This document shows positions 1 to 5,068 of a stretch of 6,631 bases of DNA, one piece after another; the stretch's first letter is position 1; the number at the start of each line of letters is the position of its first letter. The DNA comes from Methanobacteriota archaeon (GTDB taxonomy: Archaea > Thermoplasmatota > Poseidoniia > Poseidoniales > Poseidoniaceae). Location: NCBI GenBank assembly GCA_002702945.1, contig PADF01000061.1, forward strand, positions 1-6,631, written 5' to 3'. A model generated the notes under the pieces. The model was not told where the DNA came from, ran no database searches, and saw only the letters and a program-made list of their open reading frames with translations. Position numbers and translations under genes: made by a program.

Positions 1-28
1 TTATGTAGGAGATTCATTAGAAACACTA
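1..28. other. Window edge, no gene seen
   Basis: Twenty-eight bases downstream of the RDD gene stop. No start codon with a ribosome binding site, terminator hairpin or poly-T tract is visible, so nothing can be said about the next gene. Confidence 0.6.
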
Positions 29-1000
29 CTATTTATCTGCCTTTGCTTTTGGCTTAGCCTTAGCCTTAGCCTTAGCCTTAGCCTTTGGTTTGGCCTTAGC
101 GCCATCTTCATCTGAAATCGATTCTTTAGAAGAATCTGATTCTTTTTCGTCTTCTTTAGCAGCAGCATCTTCAGCGGCTTTTTGCTCACGAGAGACTTTC
201 TTTGCTTCTCTTCTGGCAGCGAACTGATCTCCATAGTTACCCATGTTCTCAAGCTTAGCCCAAAATCCAGATGATTGTTCGCCTTCAGCAGGAACGTGCT
301 TAACTAAAAATGCTCCAAACATTAAATCATAGATACCTTGTTTGTATTCACTAGCTCTAGAAAATTGGAAGTTGACAATCCAAGCAATAAGGAATAGTGC
401 GCCAAACACAGTCCAAATAATTGGTCCGGCACCAGCGGCTTTATCTCCCAACTTTTGGAAATTCATCATAACTGCAATTAAACCAAACAGGGAAAATATT
501 CCTGCAGAGTTAGAAAGCATACCTTGTATTGGGTTTGACTTAATTCCACTTGAATTAACATATTTTATTCTTGATACGAATTGTCCCAATGTTCTTCCAG
601 TTTTAAGAGGTAATATCATTACGTTAAGCAACATCATTACAAAAGAAACTGCGAGCAGTATTGTAGTTACTACGTTAGTATCAGACATCATCATGACTAT
701 GGCTGCGATTAAAACACCAAAATTCCAACCGAAGTTCACAAACCAACTCATTGTACGATCTAATCTGTTAGCTAATTGAAATCCTTCGGGAAGACCGACA
801 GGTCTAGGCTCTCTCTTTTTCTTTTCTTTCTTTTCCTTAACTGGCTTTGCTTGAGCCACTTTAGCTGGCTTTGCTACTGCTTTCGCCTTGGCTACAGCTT
901 TGGCCTTTGCCACTGGTTTTGCTTTAGCAACAGCTTTCGCTTTTGCAACTGGTTTATCTTTTGTACTGGAACCTGCTCCTGCTTTGTCTAATAATCCCAT
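29..1000 (-). CDS. RDD-family membrane protein with Lys/Ala-rich tails
   Basis: Predicted 323-residue membrane protein. The core (about residues 70-235) fits the RDD family: an Arg/Asp-containing first segment (ANRLDR, 77-82), a TLGQ..SRIKYV stretch after the second helix (138-147) and a final YDLMFGAFLV segment (224-233). Hydrophobic stretches near 86-106, 110-131, 163-180 and 192-211 suggest four membrane helices. Residues 17-58 are built from AKAKPV/AKAKAV units followed by a KEKKEKKKR cluster. Residues 241-300 are charged and probably disordered, and 301-323 are almost pure Ala/Lys/Pro. The ATG at 1000 is preferred because it is preceded by GAGTGA and leaves a 13-base gap; a start at 1048 would overlap the upstream gene by 35 bases and add a non-conserved-looking stretch. 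RDD proteins are variously linked to transport, but no substrate can be assigned here. Family call fairly sure, function unknown. Confidence 0.78.
   Translation of the reverse strand: MGLLDKAGAGSSTKDKPVAKAKAVAKAKPVAKAKAVAKAKAVAKPAKVAQAKPVKEKKEKKKREPRPVGLPEGFQLANRLDRTMSWFVNFGWNFGVLIAAIVMMMSDTNVVTTILLAVSFVMMLLNVMILPLKTGRTLGQFVSRIKYVNSSGIKSNPIQGMLSNSAGIFSLFGLIAVMMNFQKLGDKAAGAGPIIWTVFGALFLIAWIVNFQFSRASEYKQGIYDLMFGAFLVKHVPAEGEQSSGFWAKLENMGNYGDQFAARREAKKVSREQKAAEDAAAKEDEKESDSSKESISDEDGAKAKPKAKAKAKAKAKPKAKADK
54..83. repeat. (TTAGCC)5 hexanucleotide repeat inside the RDD gene
   Basis: Five perfect tandem copies of TTAGCC on the plus strand. Read on the minus strand they give AAG-GCT codon pairs, that is Lys-Ala dipeptides in the C-terminal tail of the membrane protein. 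Because the unit is six bases, gain or loss of copies by slippage would lengthen or shorten the tail by two residues without shifting the frame. The perfection at base level suggests a recent expansion. Confidence 0.93.
836..955. repeat. Degenerate repeat coding the Lys/Ala/Val N-terminal tail
   Basis: On the minus strand this stretch codes an imperfect run of AKAKPV and AKAKAV units (about residues 16-55 of the membrane protein). Alanine is written with GCA, GCG, GCC and GCT and lysine with both AAA and AAG, so the repeat is clear at protein level but blurred at DNA level, unlike the perfect hexamer at the other end of the same gene. Confidence 0.85.
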
Positions 1001-1013
1001 AATTTCACTCTCT

Positions 1014-1967
1014 CTAATACATCTCTCCAACTGTTCGGTAAATTTCAAATTCTGCCGAGGCTACAAATGTTTCAATTGATTCTTCACTCATATTGGCTAG
1101 TTGGGAATCGACAATTGCAAAGAATCTGCCTCGCAATTCATCATCTGCTGAAGCCGGATCGCCACCCACGGCCTGGTAAACAGAGAAATCATCACTGGAC
1201 ACAAATTCATCTACAACTTCTTCAGGTAAATGTGAACCTAATAGCTCATCAACAATACTAACAAATTCGATGAAAATATCTTCACCGTCAGTGGATTCCT
1301 CAGCAATAGTTGATTCTACAACAGGTTCAGCAGCTGGTTCTTCTAATTGTGATTTCAATGATTTTCTTTCAGACATTAAGGATTCAAGTTGAGGTCTAAG
1401 TTCAGACAATAAATCTTCATCACCGGATGCTTTGGCTTCTTGATAAGATGGTTTCAATGCTCTAATTTCATTTTCAACAGACTTCAATTTATCTGCAAGT
1501 GATTCTTCAACAACTTCATCTTCAACGAGTTCTACAACAGGAGCATCTCTTATTTGTGCAACTTTATCATCATGCTCTTGTTTTCTTAGAACAATGATAT
1601 CTCTGTCTAATGAATGCCCAAACCTATCTGCATAACGATCTAGTAATGAACCAACCTCGCCACTGGATATTCTATCAATGTGGCCATAAATTTGCGGTAA
1701 TGGTTTGTCGGATTTCTTAGCCCAAAGTTGATTATAATCCTCTTCTGTATCGCTTGCAGCAGAATCTTCTACTTCAGGCACAGGAAGTGCAGGCGGGAGT
1801 GATGGTTCCTCAACAACTGAAGCAGGTTCAGGCATAACTGGAGAAGGTAATGGTGCGCCGCCAGGCGGAGGCAATGGCATTCCGGGCATTGGAGGCAATG
1901 GTGCTGGGGGAAGTGTTGGATTAGGTAATTGGTTTGAACCTTTTTTCTTGCCTTTACGGAAACCCAT
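1014..1967 (-). CDS. Proline-rich coiled-coil protein with duplicated C-terminal module
   Basis: A 317-residue soluble protein I do not recognise. It has four parts: a basic start (GFRKGKKKG), a Pro/Leu/Met-rich segment (about 14-66) like a flexible linker, a block at about 78-133 (LWAKKSDKPLPQIYGHIDRI followed by a RYADRFG segment) that looks like a folded domain, and a charged heptad-like coiled coil (about 152-210). The C-terminus holds two related units of about 36-38 residues (232-269 and 280-315) sharing F..IVD, EE, FV.S..F..Y..VG. No signal peptide or membrane helix is visible. The ATG at 1967 is chosen because GGGTGAGG lies just upstream; the frame stays open to 2042 but that stretch contains the predicted leader hairpins. 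It sits 13 bases before the RDD gene, so the two are probably co-transcribed. A scaffold or adaptor role is only a guess. Confidence 0.8.
   Translation of the reverse strand: MGFRKGKKKGSNQLPNPTLPPAPLPPMPGMPLPPPGGAPLPSPVMPEPASVVEEPSLPPALPVPEVEDSAASDTEEDYNQLWAKKSDKPLPQIYGHIDRISSGEVGSLLDRYADRFGHSLDRDIIVLRKQEHDDKVAQIRDAPVVELVEDEVVEESLADKLKSVENEIRALKPSYQEAKASGDEDLLSELRPQLESLMSERKSLKSQLEEPAAEPVVESTIAEESTDGEDIFIEFVSIVDELLGSHLPEEVVDEFVSSDDFSVYQAVGGDPASADDELRGRFFAIVDSQLANMSEESIETFVASAEFEIYRTVGEMY
1017..1274 (-). repeat. Two divergent copies of a ~37-residue protein module
   Basis: Within the proline-rich protein, codons 232-269 (bases 1274-1161) and 280-315 (bases 1130-1023) encode matching modules: F..IVD..L at the start, EE.(V/I)(D/E).FV.S in the middle and F..Y..VG at the end. 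The DNA copies have diverged, so this is an old internal duplication seen at the protein level rather than a recent DNA repeat. Confidence 0.7.
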
Positions 1968-1970
1968 GAG

Positions 1971-1978
1971 CCTCACCC
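1971..1978 (-). promoter_or_regulatory. Ribosome binding site deciding the 1967 start
   Basis: On the minus strand the bases read GGGTGAGG, then CTC and ATG. The GGTGA core is five bases from the ATG at 1967 and matches the archaeal anti-Shine-Dalgarno sequence. It supports the 1967 start over upstream in-frame codons. The same bases form part of the 3' arm of a predicted hairpin. Confidence 0.7.
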
Positions 1979-2017
1979 TAGACAGGGTGGAGAGCGGTAG
2001 AGTCTTGAACCTTACCG
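1974..2017 (-). promoter_or_regulatory. Two tandem predicted hairpins in the leader of the proline-rich gene
   Basis: In minus-strand RNA order, the first stem-loop (2017-1995) pairs CGGTA with TACCG, then after one A-C mismatch pairs GGTT with GACT around a three-base CAA loop (two of the inner pairs are G-U). The second (1989-1974) is a perfect six-pair stem, CACCCT with AGGGTG, around a GTCT loop, and its 3' arm covers most of the ribosome binding site. The 96-base gap between priS and this gene thus holds a compact structured leader. It could regulate translation or end the priS transcript; pairing was done by eye. Confidence 0.45.
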
Positions 2018-2063
2018 AAAGAAGGACACTAAAAAATAGCAATTTAACTACTAAAGAAATAAT

Positions 2064-3269
2064 TCAATTTATTATTTTAGCCCATCCTTTTAGTACAAGA
2101 AATGTGGCACCAGTATCATGAATTTCAAAAATATCACCAGTAGAAACTTCAGTTCTTTTGTCAAAAAATTCGAATACGCAATCATCTTTAAGAATTTCAA
2201 CCCTAGTATTACCAGAAGAACCTAGCACTGCGGCTTCAGTAAGAGGGTTGTATGGATTAGAACCATCCGGATCAAGACGGTCTAGAGGGAATTCACTAAC
2301 TCGGAGACCAGATTTTCCATGTAACGATGTAGGCCAACGAATCTGCCTTCTTACATCGATAGTCACTACTTCATCGGTCTCTCCTGCAGAACCGAGAATT
2401 ACGGAAGAGTCAGTTTTTAGTAAATCTAAAAATAGTGATTCATATCTATCTAAAACGCCAAAATGCCCCTCCAGCAATCGCTTACTTCTCCTTTCATCAC
2501 TAAGTAGTGAAGATAATTTTTGTATAGATGTTGTACCTTTTGCTGATTTACGACCTTCTCTTTTAGACTGAGCCTTGAGCCCTTCATGAAGTTCCTTCAA
2601 TTGTAACTTGTAAGAATCTCCTTGAATAGCAATATTTTGTAATTTACTAACCATACTCTCCATCCCATCTCGAATTCTATTTGACCAACCTGATGAAGAC
2701 TCATCATGAAATCTTGCTAATCCTCCTTTTACATCTACCCCTTCTCCACGAATATGAGAAACCAGTTCCCTTCTGGCGCCTGACTCAAGATGGAATAAAC
2801 TAGGGTCACGATAATGTAAATGATATCCACGATGGCCAGAAAATGTTACTTGTAAATATTTTTCCTCAAAACCGAACTCTGGTTGAAGGTAATCATTCCA
2901 TAATGTCCATGCTTGTTCTCTAATTACCTCTAACATACCAGGAAAATCTCTGTCTGTGACACCAGGTAGATGGTCACCATCGAGGTCGAATATCAAGTCA
3001 GCGCCAAGCCAATTTTTATCATTCATCTTTAATTCAAATGGGCGTTCCCAATATGCTGTAGAATAAAAACATGAATGCATCGCTCTGCCTACAATGAATT
3101 CCCTTACAGACTCCATATCTGAAAATCCTTTATGCCTAATAGGAGGGGCATTTCCAAAAGGAATAAACATCCATTCACGGAGTTTTAATCTTGGTGGAGT
3201 CCACATCTGTGATGAACGGTAGTAAGTTGAAAACTTGTGAGCGAATCTAGACCAACCTGTAGAAAGCAT
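2064..3269 (-). CDS. priS: DNA primase small (catalytic) subunit PriS
   Basis: Catalytic subunit of the archaeal/eukaryotic-type primase, which makes the RNA primers for replication in complex with PriL; PriL is not in this window. At 401 residues it is of normal to slightly long length. Visible hallmarks are YYRS..MWTPPRL..REWMF.PFG at the N-terminus (16-39), the metal-binding acidic motif FDLDGDH (94-100), the nucleotide-binding motif SGHRGYHLH (144-152), and a late VRRQIRWPTSLHGKSGL-type segment (306-322) with the following SEFPLD. The Cys cluster that forms a zinc knuckle after the acidic motif in human and Pyrococcus PriS is absent; as I recall, haloarchaeal PriS is alike in this. A basic, probably flexible insert runs about 232-265. 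The ATG at 3269 is the only start that keeps the conserved N-terminus. A TATA-like element lies 25 bases upstream, so it may be transcribed leaderless as well as from further upstream. Confidence 0.95.
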   Translation of the reverse strand: MLSTGWSRFAHKFSTYYRSSQMWTPPRLKLREWMFIPFGNAPPIRHKGFSDMESVREFIVGRAMHSCFYSTAYWERPFELKMNDKNWLGADLIFDLDGDHLPGVTDRDFPGMLEVIREQAWTLWNDYLQPEFGFEEKYLQVTFSGHRGYHLHYRDPSLFHLESGARRELVSHIRGEGVDVKGGLARFHDESSSGWSNRIRDGMESMVSKLQNIAIQGDSYKLQLKELHEGLKAQSKREGRKSAKGTTSIQKLSSLLSDERRSKRLLEGHFGVLDRYESLFLDLLKTDSSVILGSAGETDEVVTIDVRRQIRWPTSLHGKSGLRVSEFPLDRLDPDGSNPYNPLTEAAVLGSSGNTRVEILKDDCVFEFFDKRTEVSTGDIFEIHDTGATFLVLKGWAKIIN

Positions 3270-3294
3270 GATTACACATCAACAAATGTGAGGG

Positions 3295-3302
3295 TAAATA
3301 AA
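3295..3302 (-). promoter_or_regulatory. Candidate TATA box for a leaderless priS transcript
   Basis: Minus-strand TTTATTTA within AAATTTATTTACC, separated by 25 bases from the priS ATG. With the usual archaeal spacing of about 26 bases from box centre to transcription start, initiation would fall two or three bases before the ATG. No convincing ribosome binding site precedes this ATG, which fits a leaderless message. AT-rich sequence alone could produce the match. Confidence 0.35.
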
Positions 3303-3304
3303 TT

Positions 3305-3517
3305 TCAGCTAGTTTCAGACATCCAGAATCTCTGTTCTGCTTCACCAACAGTTGTAGCACTATCGGCTCCAGTTAATTCAACATAGCAATCCCAGCAAAA
3401 GTAATTTTTATCTATAACCATTGCATTACCAAATGTAAGCCTAATCCCGCATTTCTTACATCTAGGCCCTAGTTCCCCATTTGGAGCTTGTGCGAGTTCT
3501 ATATTATCGTGCGGCAT
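3305..3517 (-). CDS. Small zinc-ribbon protein
   Basis: A 70-residue protein with two CxxC pairs, C20/C23 and C41/C44, separated by 17 residues: RCKKCG then FCWDCY. This is the pattern of a four-cysteine zinc ribbon or half-LIM-type treble-clef finger, with an aromatic residue before and after the second pair as often seen. The rest is short, acidic and probably flexible. The start at 3517 is well supported by GAGGAGAT with GGAG five bases before the ATG. It lies between the half-DOHH gene (52-base gap) and priS (35-base gap). A role in nucleic-acid or protein binding is plausible from the fold; no partner is shown by the sequence. Confidence 0.8.
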   Translation of the reverse strand: MPHDNIELAQAPNGELGPRCKKCGIRLTFGNAMVIDKNYFCWDCYVELTGADSATTVGEAEQRFWMSETS

Positions 3518-3520
3518 TAT

Positions 3521-3528
3521 ATCTCCTC
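3521..3528 (-). promoter_or_regulatory. Ribosome binding site of the zinc-ribbon gene
   Basis: Minus-strand GAGGAGAT followed by ATA and ATG, with the GGAG core five bases from the start codon. It is one of the clearest ribosome binding sites in the window and supports this small ORF being a real gene. Confidence 0.75.
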
Positions 3529-3569
3529 AAACAGTGCAGTAATCAATGGCTATTGAATTTACTTATCAT

Positions 3570-4052
3570 TCACCACTTTACCTTGTCCCATTCTTCAGAA
3601 TTACACCAAGCCAAAAGGTCTAATGCAACTTCACACGATTCTGAGACTTCTGGATTTTTATCATTACAAAATTCTTCCAATACTTTTCTTATGGATAAAT
3701 CACCTATCGCTCCCATCGCTTCGGCCGCCTCATGCCTTACCATAACATGCTCATCATTATCGCTTAGACGCTCAACCAAATGAGGTAGAGCGACAGGATT
3801 CTGCATCTGTCCTAAAACATAAGCTAATTCATGACGTAGTAGAGCGCTATTAGATTTGAAGCCATAGCATAAAGCCAAACATGATTCATCGGAACCATCA
3901 TTGCGAAGTGAAAATAAGTTCCTCATACGTTGAAACATTGGGATATTATCATCAATCAAAGAAGTCTTCCACATTTCGATATTTCCTATTTGCGAAGGTG
4001 GTGCAGGATCTACTGAACCATATTGACTAACTTGGGGGATTCTATCCGACAT
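3570..4052 (-). CDS. Half-length deoxyhypusine hydroxylase-like HEAT-repeat protein
   Basis: A 160-residue all-helical HEAT/PBS-lyase-type protein with specific likeness to deoxyhypusine hydroxylase (DOHH), the di-iron enzyme that completes hypusine on eIF5A. Numbered from the ATG at 4052, it has SVDPAPP (13-19), a motif of the linker before the C-terminal half of human DOHH; LFSLRN (46-51); LRHELAYVLGQMQ (72-84) with His74-Glu75; MVRHEAAEAMGAIGD (104-118) with His107-Glu108; and SESCEVALD (137-145). The His-Glu pairs are 33 residues apart, as in each half of human DOHH, which is about 300 residues with four such pairs. Only one half is present here and the gene looks intact, so a homodimer would be needed to form a di-iron site. 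It starts five bases after the mqnD-like stop; a TTG at 4061 overlapping that stop is an alternative start. A HEAT protein of other function is possible but less likely. Confidence 0.82.
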   Translation of the reverse strand: MSDRIPQVSQYGSVDPAPPSQIGNIEMWKTSLIDDNIPMFQRMRNLFSLRNDGSDESCLALCYGFKSNSALLRHELAYVLGQMQNPVALPHLVERLSDNDEHVMVRHEAAEAMGAIGDLSIRKVLEEFCNDKNPEVSESCEVALDLLAWCNSEEWDKVKW

Positions 4053-4057
4053 AAATC

Positions 4058-4936
4058 TCAACTACCAATGAAATCGATTGAAGAAACATCGAATTTTTTA
4101 TCTATTAATCCAATATCTTGCCCCTCTTTAATGAATTGACGAATCGAATCTCGGCCATCATCACCGTAATCAATAGTTCGTTCATTGACATACATTGTGA
4201 CAAACTTACGATTTGTATCATCATCGATACCTCTGCCCCATTTTTTAGCAAACTCTAGTGCTTCGTCTGGATTTTCAATTGCATACTCAATACTCATTTT
4301 TGTGTACAATGTAATGTCTCTAATTGCCTGATCACCTAAATCCCTTCTGACAACATTTCCACCTAGAGGCATAGGGAAATTATCGGTTCTAGAATTCCAC
4401 CATTTCCCTAAATCAATTAGCACTTCGAGTTCATGTTCAACATAGGTCAACTGGCCTTCATGAATAATCAATCCAGAATCAAAATCCCCATCTAAAACTC
4501 TAGGTATGATTTGGTCAAATGGCACTACTTCAACATCAACATCACCCCAAGCAAGCCGCAAACCAAGATAGGCACTGGTTTTCAATCCAGGAACCGCTAT
4601 AGTAGAATTTTTTGCATGTTCTAAACTTACTCCTTTTTTACAAACAACCATTGGGCCATAGCCTTCTCCCATCGAGGCACCACAGTTCATCAATGCATAG
4701 TTATCTGCAATTTTTGGGTATGCATGAATAGAAACTGCAGACACTTCTAATTCCTTATTGATCGCTCTCTCATTAAGAGTCTCTATGTCTTGAAGTTCAT
4801 GAACAAACTTGTATCCAGGAGTAGGGAATTTTTCATTGGTCATAGCATGAAACATAAATGCATCATCTGGATCGGGAGAATGGCCGATTCTAACAATAGA
4901 ATTGCCATCATCATCAATAGGTAGTTGTGACATCAT
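4058..4936 (-). CDS. mqnD: MqnA/MqnD-family protein, probable 1,4-dihydroxy-6-naphthoate synthase
   Basis: A 292-residue protein of the MqnA/MqnD family (periplasmic-binding-protein-like fold, here cytoplasmic with no signal peptide). MqnD splits cyclic dehypoxanthinyl futalosine to 1,4-dihydroxy-6-naphthoate in the futalosine route to menaquinone. Seen are IGHSPDPDDAFMF (17-29), equivalent to the SPCPND motif of better-known MqnD; ELEVSAVSIHAY (62-73); CGASMGEGYGPMVV (85-98); a GLKTSAYL loop (117-124); and IIHEGQLTY (157-165), whose His159 corresponds to the proposed catalytic His of Thermus MqnD. The SPDPDD variant is a distinct subfamily, so MqnD rather than a related chorismate- or futalosine-processing enzyme is inferred. 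The ATG at 4936 is chosen because conserved sequence begins soon after; an in-frame ATG at 5017 would add an unlikely Cys/Arg-rich leader and abut the promoter. ATG at 4933 is equally possible. No other menaquinone gene is in view. Confidence 0.78.
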   Translation of the reverse strand: MMSQLPIDDDGNSIVRIGHSPDPDDAFMFHAMTNEKFPTPGYKFVHELQDIETLNERAINKELEVSAVSIHAYPKIADNYALMNCGASMGEGYGPMVVCKKGVSLEHAKNSTIAVPGLKTSAYLGLRLAWGDVDVEVVPFDQIIPRVLDGDFDSGLIIHEGQLTYVEHELEVLIDLGKWWNSRTDNFPMPLGGNVVRRDLGDQAIRDITLYTKMSIEYAIENPDEALEFAKKWGRGIDDDTNRKFVTMYVNERTIDYGDDGRDSIRQFIKEGQDIGLIDKKFDVSSIDFIGS

Positions 4937-5020
4937 TCTATCCCAACAGCATGACCTTAAAGAACCCCCGTTTCGATATCTTGTAAAACACCAAAAAAAC
5001 AACCTAATTGAAATCATGCA

Positions 5021-5036
5021 GTATATATGTTAAAGT
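5021..5036. promoter_or_regulatory. Divergent TATA-type promoter element
   Basis: GTATATATGTTAAAG in the 132-base divergent gap (4937-5068). For the plus-strand WD40 gene, TATATAT at 5022-5028 predicts a start near 5050 and a leader of about 20 bases. The core is nearly symmetrical, so it could also serve the minus-strand cluster, giving a leader of about 60 bases before 4936. The rest of the gap shows only A/T tracts and no clear repeat or operator. Confidence 0.5.
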
Positions 5037-5068
5037 ATCTAGAACTTAAGGGATGATTGGTAAAGGAA

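Noticed and set aside
54..83. Telomere-like repeat
   Set aside because: TTAGCC is not a known telomere unit in either orientation that I can name, the run is inside a coding frame and gives Lys-Ala pairs.
1..252. 83-codon minus-strand frame ending at base 1
   Set aside because: Out-of-frame reading of the RDD gene tail; its Arg-Leu repeats are the shifted reading of the hexamer.
342..1079. Several plus-strand open frames antisense to the RDD gene (342-779, 776-991, 888-1079)
   Set aside because: They mirror the hydrophobic and Lys/Ala-repeat coding of the minus-strand gene, giving Phe/Cys/Leu-rich or Ala/Thr/Phe repeats, and have no independent domain.
1991..2020. tRNA-like bases (AGCGGTAGAG on plus, GGTTCAAG on minus)
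   Set aside because: No matching acceptor stem, anticodon arm and T arm can be assembled on either strand; only the two leader hairpins remain.
1968..2042. N-terminal extension of the proline-rich gene to 2042
   Set aside because: The ATG at 1967 has a strong ribosome binding site and a typical basic start; the upstream part holds hairpins instead of protein-like sequence.
2158..2571. 137-codon plus-strand open frame
   Set aside because: Lies wholly opposite PriS, whose catalytic motifs fix the coding strand; its translation is Ser/Arg-rich with no recognisable feature.
3481..3783. 100-codon plus-strand open frame
   Set aside because: Antisense to the zinc-ribbon start and the half-DOHH gene, both of which have clear motifs.
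3570..4052. DOHH half as a pseudogene or frameshifted remnant
   Set aside because: The frame is intact, the start and stop fit the operon spacing, and no coding trace of the other half exists on either side, where neighbouring genes are complete.
4937..5017. N-terminal extension of the mqnD-like gene to an ATG at 5017
   Set aside because: The added 27 residues are Cys/Arg/Trp-rich, lack signal-peptide character and would place the start next to the TATA element; family members start near the IGHSPDPDD motif.
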